Shown: positions 51,801 through 60,587 of the stretch, piece by piece
Layout: each line of letters starts with the position of its first letter
Numbering within the stretch: the stretch's first letter is position 1
Source of the DNA: Bacillota bacterium
GTDB lineage: Bacteria > Bacillota > Clostridia > Clostridiales > Clostridiaceae
Direction: 5' to 3'
Assembly: GCA_030706015.1 (NCBI GenBank)
Contig: JAUZPI010000006.1
Span: 24,867-88,866, forward strand
DNA length: 64,000 bases
Program-made: the position numbers and the translations under genes
Notes under the pieces: generated by a model
Seen by the model: only the letters and a program-made list of their open reading frames with translations
The model's database searches: none
What the model was told of the DNA's origin: nothing

Positions 51801-53033
51801 ATGAAAAAACATTCTAAAGTATTAGCTTCAGCTTTAACAGTTTTACTTGTTACTACTGCATTAGCTGGATGCGGAAGTAGTACAACAACTACAAAAACTG
51901 GTAGTGATAGTGCGAAGCTTCCAACTGGACAAACTTTACAAGTAGCTACACACTTTGACCAAACAGAACTTCCAAAGATTCAAGAATTAGCTGATGCTTG
52001 GGGAAAGAAGACAGGTAACACTGTAAAGATTAAGCTTATTCCTAAGGATGATATGGCATCAGTTGACACAATGGTAAAGAGTTCTGATTGTCCAGACGTA
52101 TTATTTGGAATACCTCATGACAACACTGGTAAATATGCAGTAGCTAACATGATTGCTGAAGTTCCAGCAGGAACAATATCTGCTGCTGACTATTCAAGCC
52201 AAGATGTTCTTGATTCAGGTAAAGTAAACGGTAAGCAATATGCTATTCCTTTATTTGCAGAAACTTATGCATTATTCTACAATAAAGACAAAGTTAAAGA
52301 TGTTCCAAAAACTTGGGATGAATTATTAACTGTTGCAAAAGCAAACGGTGGATTAGAATTCGATGCTGGTAACTTCTATTATGGATATTCTCTAATAGCT
52401 TCAAATGGAGGATATATTTTCAAGAACAACAACGGAGCTTTAGATACTAAATCATTAGGTCTTAATAATGATGGAGCTGTTAAAGGTCTTCAAATGATAT
52501 CAGACTTAGTTAGCCAAAACTTCATAAGTGCAAGTACAAATGGAGATATAGCTAAGGGTGATTTCATCAATGGTAAAACTGCATTCTACATCAGTGGACC
52601 ATGGGATGTTAACAGTGCGAAAGAAAAGAAATTAAACTTTGGTGTTGCAGCTCTTCCAACAATAAATGGACAAACTTGGAAATCATTCATGGGTCTTCAA
52701 GAAGCAATGGTTACTAAGAATGCTAAAAACTCAGCATTAGCTTGGGACTTCGTTAAATACATGTCACAAGATGATAACTTAACATCTCTTGGAAAAGTTG
52801 GTAACAGAATATCTGTTAAGAAGAACGTTAAACTTGATGACGTAGTTCTTCAAGGATTTGCAGACCAAATTAAAAATGCTACTCCAATGCCTAATATTCC
52901 AGAAATGAACGCAGTTTGGAAGCCAGCTGGCGACGTTCTTTCAAAATTATTGAACAAGAAAGTAGATGCAGCTGGAGCAGCTAAAGAAATGCAAACTAAC
53001 GTTGAAAGCCAAATCAAACAAACAGTGAACTAA
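51801..53033 (+). CDS. Maltose/oligosaccharide ABC transporter substrate-binding lipoprotein
   Basis: The ATG at 51801 follows GGGGGAAATT; the open frame back to 51714 overlaps the operator. The 410-residue MalE-like protein has a lipoprotein signal ending in LAGC, then LQVATHFDQTELPKIQELAD, PDVLFGIPHDNTGKYA, YAIPLFAETYALFYNKDKV, GKTAFYISGPWD and VKYMSQDD. It probably captures maltose or maltodextrins. It is the first gene of a malE-malF-malG operon; no ATPase gene is present, so a shared MsmX-type ATPase is expected elsewhere. Confidence 0.93.
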   Translation: MKKHSKVLASALTVLLVTTALAGCGSSTTTTKTGSDSAKLPTGQTLQVATHFDQTELPKIQELADAWGKKTGNTVKIKLIPKDDMASVDTMVKSSDCPDVLFGIPHDNTGKYAVANMIAEVPAGTISAADYSSQDVLDSGKVNGKQYAIPLFAETYALFYNKDKVKDVPKTWDELLTVAKANGGLEFDAGNFYYGYSLIASNGGYIFKNNNGALDTKSLGLNNDGAVKGLQMISDLVSQNFISASTNGDIAKGDFINGKTAFYISGPWDVNSAKEKKLNFGVAALPTINGQTWKSFMGLQEAMVTKNAKNSALAWDFVKYMSQDDNLTSLGKVGNRISVKKNVKLDDVVLQGFADQIKNATPMPNIPEMNAVWKPAGDVLSKLLNKKVDAAGAAKEMQTNVESQIKQTVN

Positions 53034-53108
53034 TAATAAAATTAAAGATAAAATTTATAAAAATAGAGGGGGGATTCCCCTCTAATTTTAAAAGGAGGTT
53101 GAATTTTA

Positions 53109-54035
53109 ATGAGTAAAAAAGGAACTAAGGTCATGGATAAACTAAGACCTTATTTATTTTTATCCCCAGCCATAATCTCCATGGTCTTGTTAACCTTTAT
53201 TCCAATTATCTACACAGTGTATATGTCATTCACAAACAGAAGTATGTACCATATGGATGATTATACTTTTGTAGGATTTAAAAACTATGCAAACGTATTA
53301 ACAGGGGATTTAAGACCTATATTCTTACCAGTATTTTTGTGGACTTTATTATTTGCAGCATGTACATGTTTAGGAGGTTATTTTGTAGGCCTCTTACTAG
53401 CAATATTATTAAATAATAAGAATATGAAAGAAAGAGGAGTATATAAAGCTATATTAATATTACCATGGGCTCTTCCAGGTACTGTTGCAGCATTATCTTG
53501 GCAGGGATTATTAAACCAACAATATGGTAATATAAATAAGTTATTAAAAGCTCTTCATTTAATACATTCAAATGTTCCTTGGATAAATGCAACAGGACTC
53601 GCAAGATTCTCTGTAATAATGGTTAGTATTTGGTTTACAGTACCTTTTATGATGAATACTTGTTTAGGAGCATTAACTGCTATACCAGATACATATTATG
53701 AAGCTGCTGATATAGACGGAGCTTCAAGATGGCAAAAGTTTATAAAAATAACTTTACCATCATTAGCATCTTCATCCTATCCACTAGTAATTTCATCATT
53801 TTCTATGAACTTTAATAATTTCGGTACTATATACATGATAACAAAAGGACAACCTGCGCAGTCAAACTATGCAGGTGCTACAGATATACTTGCCAGTGCA
53901 GCATACACTCTTATAAAGAGCAATAATAGATACGATTTAGCTGATACTTTGGCAGTATTGATATTCTTTGTAATAGGAACTATAAGTTTCATTCAAATGC
54001 ACCTAAGTGGACAATTCAAGGAGGTGGATAGATAA
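53109..54035 (+). CDS. Maltose-type ABC transporter permease MalF
   Basis: The 308-residue protein has six membrane segments, LSPAIISMVLLTFIPIIYTVY at the start, and the EAA loop YYEAADIDGASRWQKFIKITLP that contacts the ATPase. It lacks the large MalF periplasmic loop, as is usual in Gram-positives. AAAGGAGG precedes it. Its stop overlaps the malG start by one base. Confidence 0.94.
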   Translation: MSKKGTKVMDKLRPYLFLSPAIISMVLLTFIPIIYTVYMSFTNRSMYHMDDYTFVGFKNYANVLTGDLRPIFLPVFLWTLLFAACTCLGGYFVGLLLAILLNNKNMKERGVYKAILILPWALPGTVAALSWQGLLNQQYGNINKLLKALHLIHSNVPWINATGLARFSVIMVSIWFTVPFMMNTCLGALTAIPDTYYEAADIDGASRWQKFIKITLPSLASSSYPLVISSFSMNFNNFGTIYMITKGQPAQSNYAGATDILASAAYTLIKSNNRYDLADTLAVLIFFVIGTISFIQMHLSGQFKEVDR

Positions 54036-54937
54036 TGTTAGAAACAGCTAAGAAGCAAACACTAACTGAACAGAAGTTTGTTTATAAACGTCGTATGAAA
54101 CCAGGTGAAAGAAGAGATTTATGGATAAGTAGATTTATAATTTGGATATTTTTGTTTGCTGCGATATTTCCAATAATATCTATCGTGTTCAGTTCATTAT
54201 CTACAGGTGACGCTTTCTTTAGTGATAGCTTTTTCCCTAAGCAAATAACTTTTAAAAACTACACAGCTTTATTTGATGGAAGTTTAAACGGTACAATGAA
54301 CTTTGGAAAATGTCTACTTAACAGCTTAGAATTATGTTTCTTCGTAGTTATAATTCAAGTATTTATGACTGGTACATCATCATATGCCTTCTCAAGAATG
54401 AAATTCAAGGGAAGAAAATATGGATTAATGTCATTACTTATCATTCAAATGTTCCCAATGATGATGACAGTTGGTGCAGTATACATTATGTTATACATGT
54501 TCCATGTTATGGATAAGATTTGGGCCTTATCATTATTCCTTGCAGGTGGTAGTGCCTTCAACATTTGGCTTATGAAAGGCTTCATTGATGGTCTTCCAAG
54601 AGAATTAGACGAAGCAGCAATGGTTGACGGTGCAACTCACTGGCAGGTATTCACAAAAGTTATTGTTCCATTAGCTAAGCCAATGTTCGCTGTTATACTG
54701 TTATTCTGTTTTATGGGAGCATACAGTGAGTACGTATTCTCAAGTGTTGCTCTTACAGATCCAAATAACTATACAGTTGCAGTTGCGTTACAACAATTTA
54801 TCAGTAACCAAATGAACCAACACTGGACTCAATTCTCTGCAGCAGCAGTTATAGCATCTGTACCTCAGGTTATAATCTTCTTGTTCTTACAAAAGTTCTT
54901 ACAAGGTGGTTTAACAGCTGGTGCGGTAAAGGGCTAA
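54035..54937 (+). CDS. Maltose-type ABC transporter permease MalG
   Basis: The 300-residue permease has six membrane segments and the EAA loop DEAAMVDGATHWQVFTKVIVP. The start is coupled to the malF stop (TAATG). It forms the membrane channel with MalF. A terminator follows. Confidence 0.94.
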   Translation: MLETAKKQTLTEQKFVYKRRMKPGERRDLWISRFIIWIFLFAAIFPIISIVFSSLSTGDAFFSDSFFPKQITFKNYTALFDGSLNGTMNFGKCLLNSLELCFFVVIIQVFMTGTSSYAFSRMKFKGRKYGLMSLLIIQMFPMMMTVGAVYIMLYMFHVMDKIWALSLFLAGGSAFNIWLMKGFIDGLPRELDEAAMVDGATHWQVFTKVIVPLAKPMFAVILLFCFMGAYSEYVFSSVALTDPNNYTVAVALQQFISNQMNQHWTQFSAAAVIASVPQVIIFLFLQKFLQGGLTAGAVKG

Positions 54938-54988
54938 AGCTCGAACACAGAGTATCATTGTTACCTAAAACATTGAAAATATATTATA

Positions 54989-55023
54989 AAATAGCTAGTC
55001 TTTTAGGACTAGCTATTTTATAT
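54989..55023 (+). terminator. Terminator after malG
   Basis: AAATAGCTAGTC and GACTAGCTATTT form a 12-bp stem around a short loop, followed by TATATTTTAT. Confidence 0.85.
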
Positions 55024-55152
55024 TTTATAGGAGTTTATAAATCACGTAGCTAAGTTGAGAGCTATTTGTTAGAATAGATGAATAAATAGTATTTTTAGGG
55101 ACAATATAAAATTAACAATAGCTGAAGCTTGAGGAGGCTGAAATAGGAAAAA

Positions 55153-55797
55153 ATGTGGATTCCTAAGCATATAGGGGTAATACATAATGATGATATAGTA
55201 AGTGGTAACTATCCCAATAATAAGAATTGCATAAAACTAGGTCGCAAATCATACTTAAACCTATTTAAAGTATGCAAAGAATTAGGCGTTGAAGAGCTTA
55301 CTTATTATTGCTATAGTATAGACGCAGCAAAAGCATATAATTATTTGCATGGACATATTTATAAAGAATGGGTAGATATAATCAAAACAATCCTTCAGCA
55401 AGGCTCATCTATTTTAGTGGTTGGAAACACAGAATCAGCATCTTTCCCAATGGAATTACTGTCATTTACTTCTAGAGGAAACTTAACTAGGCCCAATGGT
55501 ATTAAGGTGAATTTTCTTATAAATTATAGTGGTCAATGGGATTTAGAAAATGAAATTTTAGATACCAAAATAAGCCTAGAATCGTATAAAGCTTTTAGAC
55601 AATCTACAAGAATAAACTCCTATGAAATTCAAAAGATAGATTTAATTCTAGATTTTAATAGTGAAAATAAATCAAATGATTTTCTGCCAGTTCAAAGTAA
55701 GGAAAGTTATCATTATAAAATTAATGCGGAATTGTTTAATTTTAGACCAATACATATCTTTAATGCATTGCAGCAGTGGAAAAGGCAAAATAAATAG
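55153..55797 (+). CDS. UppS-like protein lacking catalytic residues
   Basis: The 214-residue protein has the layout of an undecaprenyl diphosphate synthase: PKHIGVIHNDD where UppS has PxHIAIIMDGNGRW, VCKELGVEELTYYCYSID for the ELGVKYLTLYAFS segment, and FLINYSGQWDLENEI for the NIAFNYGGRAEI segment. The catalytic Asp of MDGNGRW is replaced and the RTSGEQR diphosphate-binding motif is not conserved (FNSENKSNDF). It is therefore a degenerate paralogue, perhaps a regulator or a partner of a prenyltransferase as NgBR is for DHDDS in eukaryotes. That analogy is inference. Confidence 0.7.
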   Translation: MWIPKHIGVIHNDDIVSGNYPNNKNCIKLGRKSYLNLFKVCKELGVEELTYYCYSIDAAKAYNYLHGHIYKEWVDIIKTILQQGSSILVVGNTESASFPMELLSFTSRGNLTRPNGIKVNFLINYSGQWDLENEILDTKISLESYKAFRQSTRINSYEIQKIDLILDFNSENKSNDFLPVQSKESYHYKINAELFNFRPIHIFNALQQWKRQNK

Positions 55798-55845
55798 GGT
55801 CCAAGAAATTACTGTTTCTGATTTCTTGGACCTTTATCATATAGT

Positions 55846-56610
55846 CTATATATTTAATTGTTTTCTTTCGTTGAAGAAACCTTTATATGCCATATAGCAA
55901 GCTGTAAAAGACGCAATAGAAGTGGTAGATAGGATCATAAAGGTTACCATGATCTGGAATCTAATGGCATGAAGCGGCGAAGTTCCTGCTAAAATCAGAC
56001 CTGTCATCATACCTGGAAGAGCAACTATACCAAGAGTTTTCATAGAGTCTATGGTAGGTATCATTCCAACCTTTATACTATTTCTTATAATTTCCTTAGA
56101 AGAAGGAAAAATATCTGCTCCCAAGGCAAGCTTAGTTTCAACCTCATCTTTTTTTTCCTTAAAATTAACTAACATTTGTTTATAGGAAAGTCCGATAGCA
56201 ACCATGGCGTTGCTAATAATCATGCCTCCCACCGGAACCACCTGGTAGGGTTCATATTTAATTGCACCTGCAAACACTAATACCACTAGAGTAATTACTG
56301 TGCCAGAGCCTATAGATATAAGGGATATTAAGAAGGCATTTCTTATACCATTTCCTCTCTTTTTAGAATTATAGGCTGCGTTAAACAGCATAAAGGCTAA
56401 AAGTAATGTAGTGAATATAGGACTTTTTTGACCGAAGATAAAATCAAGTACGTAGCCTACAAGAATAAGTTGAATAATTGCACGAGCTATACCAATAATA
56501 ATTTCTTTTTCAAGCTTTAATTTTTGACTATAGGAAAAAACAAGAGATATAATTACTAAAGAGGAAGCAATCAGTAAAGAGGTTATACTTAATGTGCTGG
56601 AAGTATTCAT
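55846..56610 (-). CDS. fetB: FetB-type (UPF0014) ABC exporter permease
   Basis: The 254-residue membrane protein has seven or so segments and matches the UPF0014/FetB family: PVGGMIISNAMVAIGLSYKQ, LALGADIFPSSKEI and ALPGMMTGLILAGTSPLHA. With its ATPase it exports iron or supports metal/oxidative stress resistance in the described members. Its start overlaps the fetA stop by 4 nt. Confidence 0.9.
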   Translation of the reverse strand: MNTSSTLSITSLLIASSLVIISLVFSYSQKLKLEKEIIIGIARAIIQLILVGYVLDFIFGQKSPIFTTLLLAFMLFNAAYNSKKRGNGIRNAFLISLISIGSGTVITLVVLVFAGAIKYEPYQVVPVGGMIISNAMVAIGLSYKQMLVNFKEKKDEVETKLALGADIFPSSKEIIRNSIKVGMIPTIDSMKTLGIVALPGMMTGLILAGTSPLHAIRFQIMVTFMILSTTSIASFTACYMAYKGFFNERKQLNI

Positions 56611-57278
56611 AATAATGCCTCCTTTGTGTTTAATTGGAAGTTATGTATTTCACCGTTTTCAAGTCTCAGGATTTTATTTGCATATTTTTTGCTCTGAAGC
56701 TCATTATGTGTTATCCACATAATTGTTGTACCTTGAAGATTTAGATCATCTATTACCTTTTCTACAATTAGAGTATTGTCCTTATCAAGAGCAGAGGTAA
56801 CCTCATCAAGAAGAAGCACTTCAGGTACAAATAAAATACTTCTTATAAGGGCTATTCGTTGTTTTTCTCCTCCGGATAAATTAGTAGTAGACTGATGAAG
56901 CATATTTATATCAATCTGAAAGTCAGAAAAAAGTGCATGAATTCTATTCATATCTATTTTTTTACCCCTTATTGTATAAGGAAAGTTAAGATTATCGAGT
57001 ACCGTATCTCCAAAAAGATATGGAGTTTGAAAACAATAAGCTACTCTTTGGCGATATTCCGTAGCAGCATATTCATGTATGCTTTTATTATTAAAATAAA
57101 TGCCTCCTTTTGTGGGATTTGTGAGGTTACAACATAATTTGAGAAGGGTCGTTTTTCCACCGCCGGAAGGACCTACTACAGATATAAAATCACCCTTATG
57201 TATTTCTAAGGTTATGTTTTTTAGTATGGATTTTTCTCCGTTTCTGTAATCCACGCCATCAAATATAAGTAAACTCAT
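56607..57278 (-). CDS. fetA: FetA-type ABC exporter ATP-binding protein
   Basis: The start at 57278 follows AGGTGAT; the frame to 57299 is less well placed. The 223-residue ATPase has Walker A GPSGGGKTTL, the signature LSGGEKQRIAL, Walker B VLLLDEVTSALD and the switch His in MWITHNE. It energises the FetB permease encoded immediately downstream. Confidence 0.92.
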   Translation of the reverse strand: MSLLIFDGVDYRNGEKSILKNITLEIHKGDFISVVGPSGGGKTTLLKLCCNLTNPTKGGIYFNNKSIHEYAATEYRQRVAYCFQTPYLFGDTVLDNLNFPYTIRGKKIDMNRIHALFSDFQIDINMLHQSTTNLSGGEKQRIALIRSILFVPEVLLLDEVTSALDKDNTLIVEKVIDDLNLQGTTIMWITHNELQSKKYANKILRLENGEIHNFQLNTKEALL

Positions 57279-57629
57279 AATTATATCACCTACAAACATT
57301 TAATAAATTGTACAATTAAATATTCCTTAATAATATTATAAAGTAAAATTAATAAAGAATAACTTTAACCATAGTATACCACTTGATATTATAAAGTAAA
57401 GAAAAAGTGATTTGAAGAGAGGAGTGTAATTTTATGTAGAAATTAGCAGAAAGAAAAATTGTATAAATCACTATAAATATTTGATATATATTACAATGTG
57501 GGTTAAAATAAAATTAAATATATAGCAGTATTAAAAGAAATAATTATAGATACGTTTTCGTAAGGGCTTATAAATATTTAGGGTAGTGACAATTTGATTT
57601 AACTTTCTAAATATAAGGGGATGAAACAA
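57279..57629. other. Intergenic region with a start-stop ORF
   Basis: About 350 nt between divergent genes. A strong ribosome binding site GAGAGGAG near 57417-57424 is followed by ATG-TAG (57434-57439), a start codon directly followed by a stop. No other element is clear. Confidence 0.4.
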
Positions 57630-60095
57630 ATGAAGGCTATTATAATGGCAGGAGGCCAAGGGACAAGGTTAAGACCATTGACTTGTAATTTACCAAAACC
57701 AATGCTTCCTATTATGGAAAAGCCAGTTATGCAGTATACTATTGAACTTTTAAAGAAGAGTGGCATAACCGATATTGGAGTAACGCTTCAATACTTACCT
57801 GATGAAATCATAGGTTATTTCGGTGATGGTAAGGAGTTTGGAGTTAATATTCAGTATTTCATAGAGCAAGTGCCTTTAGGAACTGCTGGCAGCGTCAAGA
57901 ATGCTGAAAGATTTCTTGATGATACATTTATAGTAATTAGTGGAGATGCATTAACAGATATAGATATAGACAAGGCTTTACAGTATCATAGAGAAAAGGG
58001 TGGAATTGCTACATTAATTTTAAAAGAAGTCCAAGTACCTCTGGAATACGGAGTTGTGGTTACAGAAAAGGATGGAAGAATCAAAGGCTTCTTAGAAAAA
58101 CCTAGTTGGAGTGAGGTATTCAGTGATAAGGTAAATACAGGAATTTACATCTTAGAGCCAGAAGTGTTTAATTACTATGAAGAAGGTCAACAGTTTGATT
58201 TTAGCAATGATTTGTTTCCTATTTTTCTAAAAAATCAAAAACCGATGTATGGATATGTAGCTGATGGATACTGGTGTGATATTGGAAACATTGAGCAGTT
58301 TATAAAGTGTCATCACGATATAATGAATAAAATTGTAAACGTTGACATAAGAGGAAAAATTATCAACGATGTGTATATAGGAGATAATACTCAGATAAGC
58401 AAGGATGCTAAGATAAGCCCACCAGCATATATAGGCAGTAACACAAAAATCTACAGCAGCGCACATATAGGGCCATACACTATTTTAGGTAAAAACAATA
58501 TAATTTCCTCAGGGGCAACTATAAAGAGAAGTGTAGTTTTTGATAATTGTTATTTTGGAAATAATTCAGAGGTACGAGGTTCTGTAATTTGTGATAAGGT
58601 ACAGCTGGAGAATGGTGTTTCTATATTTGAGGAAGCTGCTATTGGAAAGGAAACCTTAATAGGCCGCAGAGCAGTTATAAAGCCTGGAATAAAGATTTGG
58701 CCTAATAAGGTGGTAGGTACCAGTGCTATAGTTAAATCCAATATTATATGGGGAGGAAAGTATTCCAGGTCCTTATTTGGGAAAAATGGTATAAGTGGTG
58801 AGGTTAATGTAGATATAACTCCAGAATATGTTTCAAAATTAGGTTCTGCCTATGGTTCTATGCTTAAGGCTGATTCAAAGGTAGCAATTAGCTGCAGCGA
58901 TGACGGAGCAGCACAGATGTTTAAGTATTCTCTGGCTACAGGCTTAATGTCTATGGGGGTTGAGGTGTATGATTTGAAAAGAACTACAACTGCCATGACT
59001 AGACAAGCTACTGTATTCTTCGGACTACAAGGTTCCATCCATGTGGCTGTAGATAAGGAAGATAATCAACGAGTAAATATAATCTTTATTGACAAGGATG
59101 GACTCAATATCAGCAAAGCAATGGAAAGAAAAATTGAGAGCAGCTTTATTAGAGAAGACTATAGAAGGAGTAAGACTGATGCTTTTAAGATAATAACTCA
59201 TTTTAGTGATTGTATAGATTATTACACTAGACAGATAATAAACCAGCTAAATATAAACAGGATAAGAGAAAAGAAATATAAGGTTGTGTTTAGTACAAGG
59301 AATAATATAATAAAATCAGTTATGGAAAAAATATTTCATGAAGTAGGGGTAGGTTACAGGTTTTACGATCAACCAAAGGACTTAGTTGGACTTAGCAATG
59401 AAGTTAAAGAGAATAGCGCAAACTTCGGAGTATATATTTCTGATGAGGCTGACACTGCAGTTTTTGTAGATGATAAAGGCAATATAATAAGTCAGCAGGG
59501 CTATGAAGCATTGATGGCTATTGTATCTATGAATCATTCTAAATTTAAGCTGCTGGCTTATCCAGTGACTGAATCACTGACAATGGATTATGTTGCTAAG
59601 ACTATAGGAGCAAAGATTATACGAACCAAAACATCACAAAGAGCTATTTTGGATGAATATATTAAGAATGATAATGGTTTAGGAAGAAACGCTATAGTTA
59701 ACATTTATCTTTCAATGCTTGATGCAATAAATGTAACGATGTTGACTATAAATATGATGGTAAGCTCTAATGTATCTCTTTCTGCAATCATGGGAAAGCT
59801 TCCTAAGTATTACATGAAGAGAAAAGAAGTACCTTGCCCTTGGGACAAAAAGGGAACGGTGATGAGAAATATTATCGAGAATTGCTCTAGTAGTACTTTG
59901 GAGCTGATTGAAGGAGTAAGAATCAATTTTGAGGATTCTTGGGTATTGGTTTTACCGGATGCAGATGAGCCAATTTGCAGAGTGTATGTAGAGGCTGAAA
60001 ATGAAGAAAAGGCAGAAATATTATTAAATGAAATGGTATTAGAGATATACGAAATAATAAATGAAGATAGTAAGAAGAAGGAAGAAGTGATGTGA
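57630..60095 (+). CDS. Mannose-1-P guanylyltransferase-like nucleotidyltransferase fused to degenerate phosphomannomutase domain
   Basis: ATG 57630 is favoured since AAGGGG directly precedes the earlier ATG 57621. The 821-residue protein begins with a nucleotidyltransferase domain (MAGGQGTRLRPLTCNLPKPM, FLEKPSW, NTGIYILEPEV), then left-handed beta-helix hexapeptides (about residues 245-350), then a phosphohexomutase-like region (about residues 370-821). That region lacks the catalytic TASHNP Ser, the DGDxDR metal loop and the RPSGTEP phosphate motif (the corresponding segments are LQGSIHVAVD, SDEADTAVF and LPDADEPICR), so it is probably regulatory. It supplies an activated sugar for envelope polysaccharides. 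Confidence 0.88.
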   Translation: MKAIIMAGGQGTRLRPLTCNLPKPMLPIMEKPVMQYTIELLKKSGITDIGVTLQYLPDEIIGYFGDGKEFGVNIQYFIEQVPLGTAGSVKNAERFLDDTFIVISGDALTDIDIDKALQYHREKGGIATLILKEVQVPLEYGVVVTEKDGRIKGFLEKPSWSEVFSDKVNTGIYILEPEVFNYYEEGQQFDFSNDLFPIFLKNQKPMYGYVADGYWCDIGNIEQFIKCHHDIMNKIVNVDIRGKIINDVYIGDNTQISKDAKISPPAYIGSNTKIYSSAHIGPYTILGKNNIISSGATIKRSVVFDNCYFGNNSEVRGSVICDKVQLENGVSIFEEAAIGKETLIGRRAVIKPGIKIWPNKVVGTSAIVKSNIIWGGKYSRSLFGKNGISGEVNVDITPEYVSKLGSAYGSMLKADSKVAISCSDDGAAQMFKYSLATGLMSMGVEVYDLKRTTTAMTRQATVFFGLQGSIHVAVDKEDNQRVNIIFIDKDGLNISKAMERKIESSFIREDYRRSKTDAFKIITHFSDCIDYYTRQIINQLNINRIREKKYKVVFSTRNNIIKSVMEKIFHEVGVGYRFYDQPKDLVGLSNEVKENSANFGVYISDEADTAVFVDDKGNIISQQGYEALMAIVSMNHSKFKLLAYPVTESLTMDYVAKTIGAKIIRTKTSQRAILDEYIKNDNGLGRNAIVNIYLSMLDAINVTMLTINMMVSSNVSLSAIMGKLPKYYMKRKEVPCPWDKKGTVMRNIIENCSSSTLELIEGVRINFEDSWVLVLPDADEPICRVYVEAENEEKAEILLNEMVLEIYEIINEDSKKKEEVM

Positions 60096-60200
60096 AAATT
60101 ATCAATTTGTCAATTAACATGTAAAGTAAGGGGATAAAATTGACAAAATAATAATAAATAAGACAAATAACATTAAATAGTCAAAAAATGATATTAAATC

Positions 60201-60229
60201 TTGCAAATACACAACTGTAGTAGTATAAT
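60201..60229 (+). promoter_or_regulatory. Promoter of the aspS2-gatCAB T-box
   Basis: TTGCAA (60201-60206) and TATAAT (60224-60229) are 17 nt apart. Confidence 0.65.
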
Positions 60230-60239
60230 ACATTTAATT

Positions 60240-60524
60240 ATTGATTTTAAAATTGCAATGATAGGGAGAGTACATATAATTAGATTCTTAGCGAGTAAGG
60301 GATGGTGCAAGCCTTATATGATGATTTTATGGAAGAACACCCTGGAGCATTCAACCCAAATTCATTTTTGAAAAGTAGGCTTGAACGGTTGTCCACTGTT
60401 AAAAGGGCTAAGTATCGATATGTTATATTATATCTGTACTGAGAGAGCTTTGTGCTAATCAGGGTGGCACCGCGGATAAGTTAATTCCGTCCCTATACCG
60501 TTATGGTATAGGGACTTTTTATTT
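60240..60524 (+). promoter_or_regulatory. T-box riboswitch with overlapping GAA/AAC codons
   Basis: The leader contains GGGATGGTGCAAGCC of stem I. The specifier AAC (60336-60338) is followed by 5 nt and GGAG, the register of the metG T-box in this window, and is overlapped by GAA (60335-60337). The T-box AGGGTGGCACCGCG (60461-60474) precedes a terminator made by GTCCCTATACC (60489-60499) and GGTATAGGGAC (60505-60515) with five T. A GAAC two-codon T-box controlling this same operon and binding tRNA-Asn and tRNA-Glu is known from C. acetobutylicum. Confidence 0.9.
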
Positions 60525-60587
60525 TGTTTTTAGCAGAAAATGTTATTACAGTTTTTTAATAATAAAAAATTAAGGGGGCAAAGGTTC

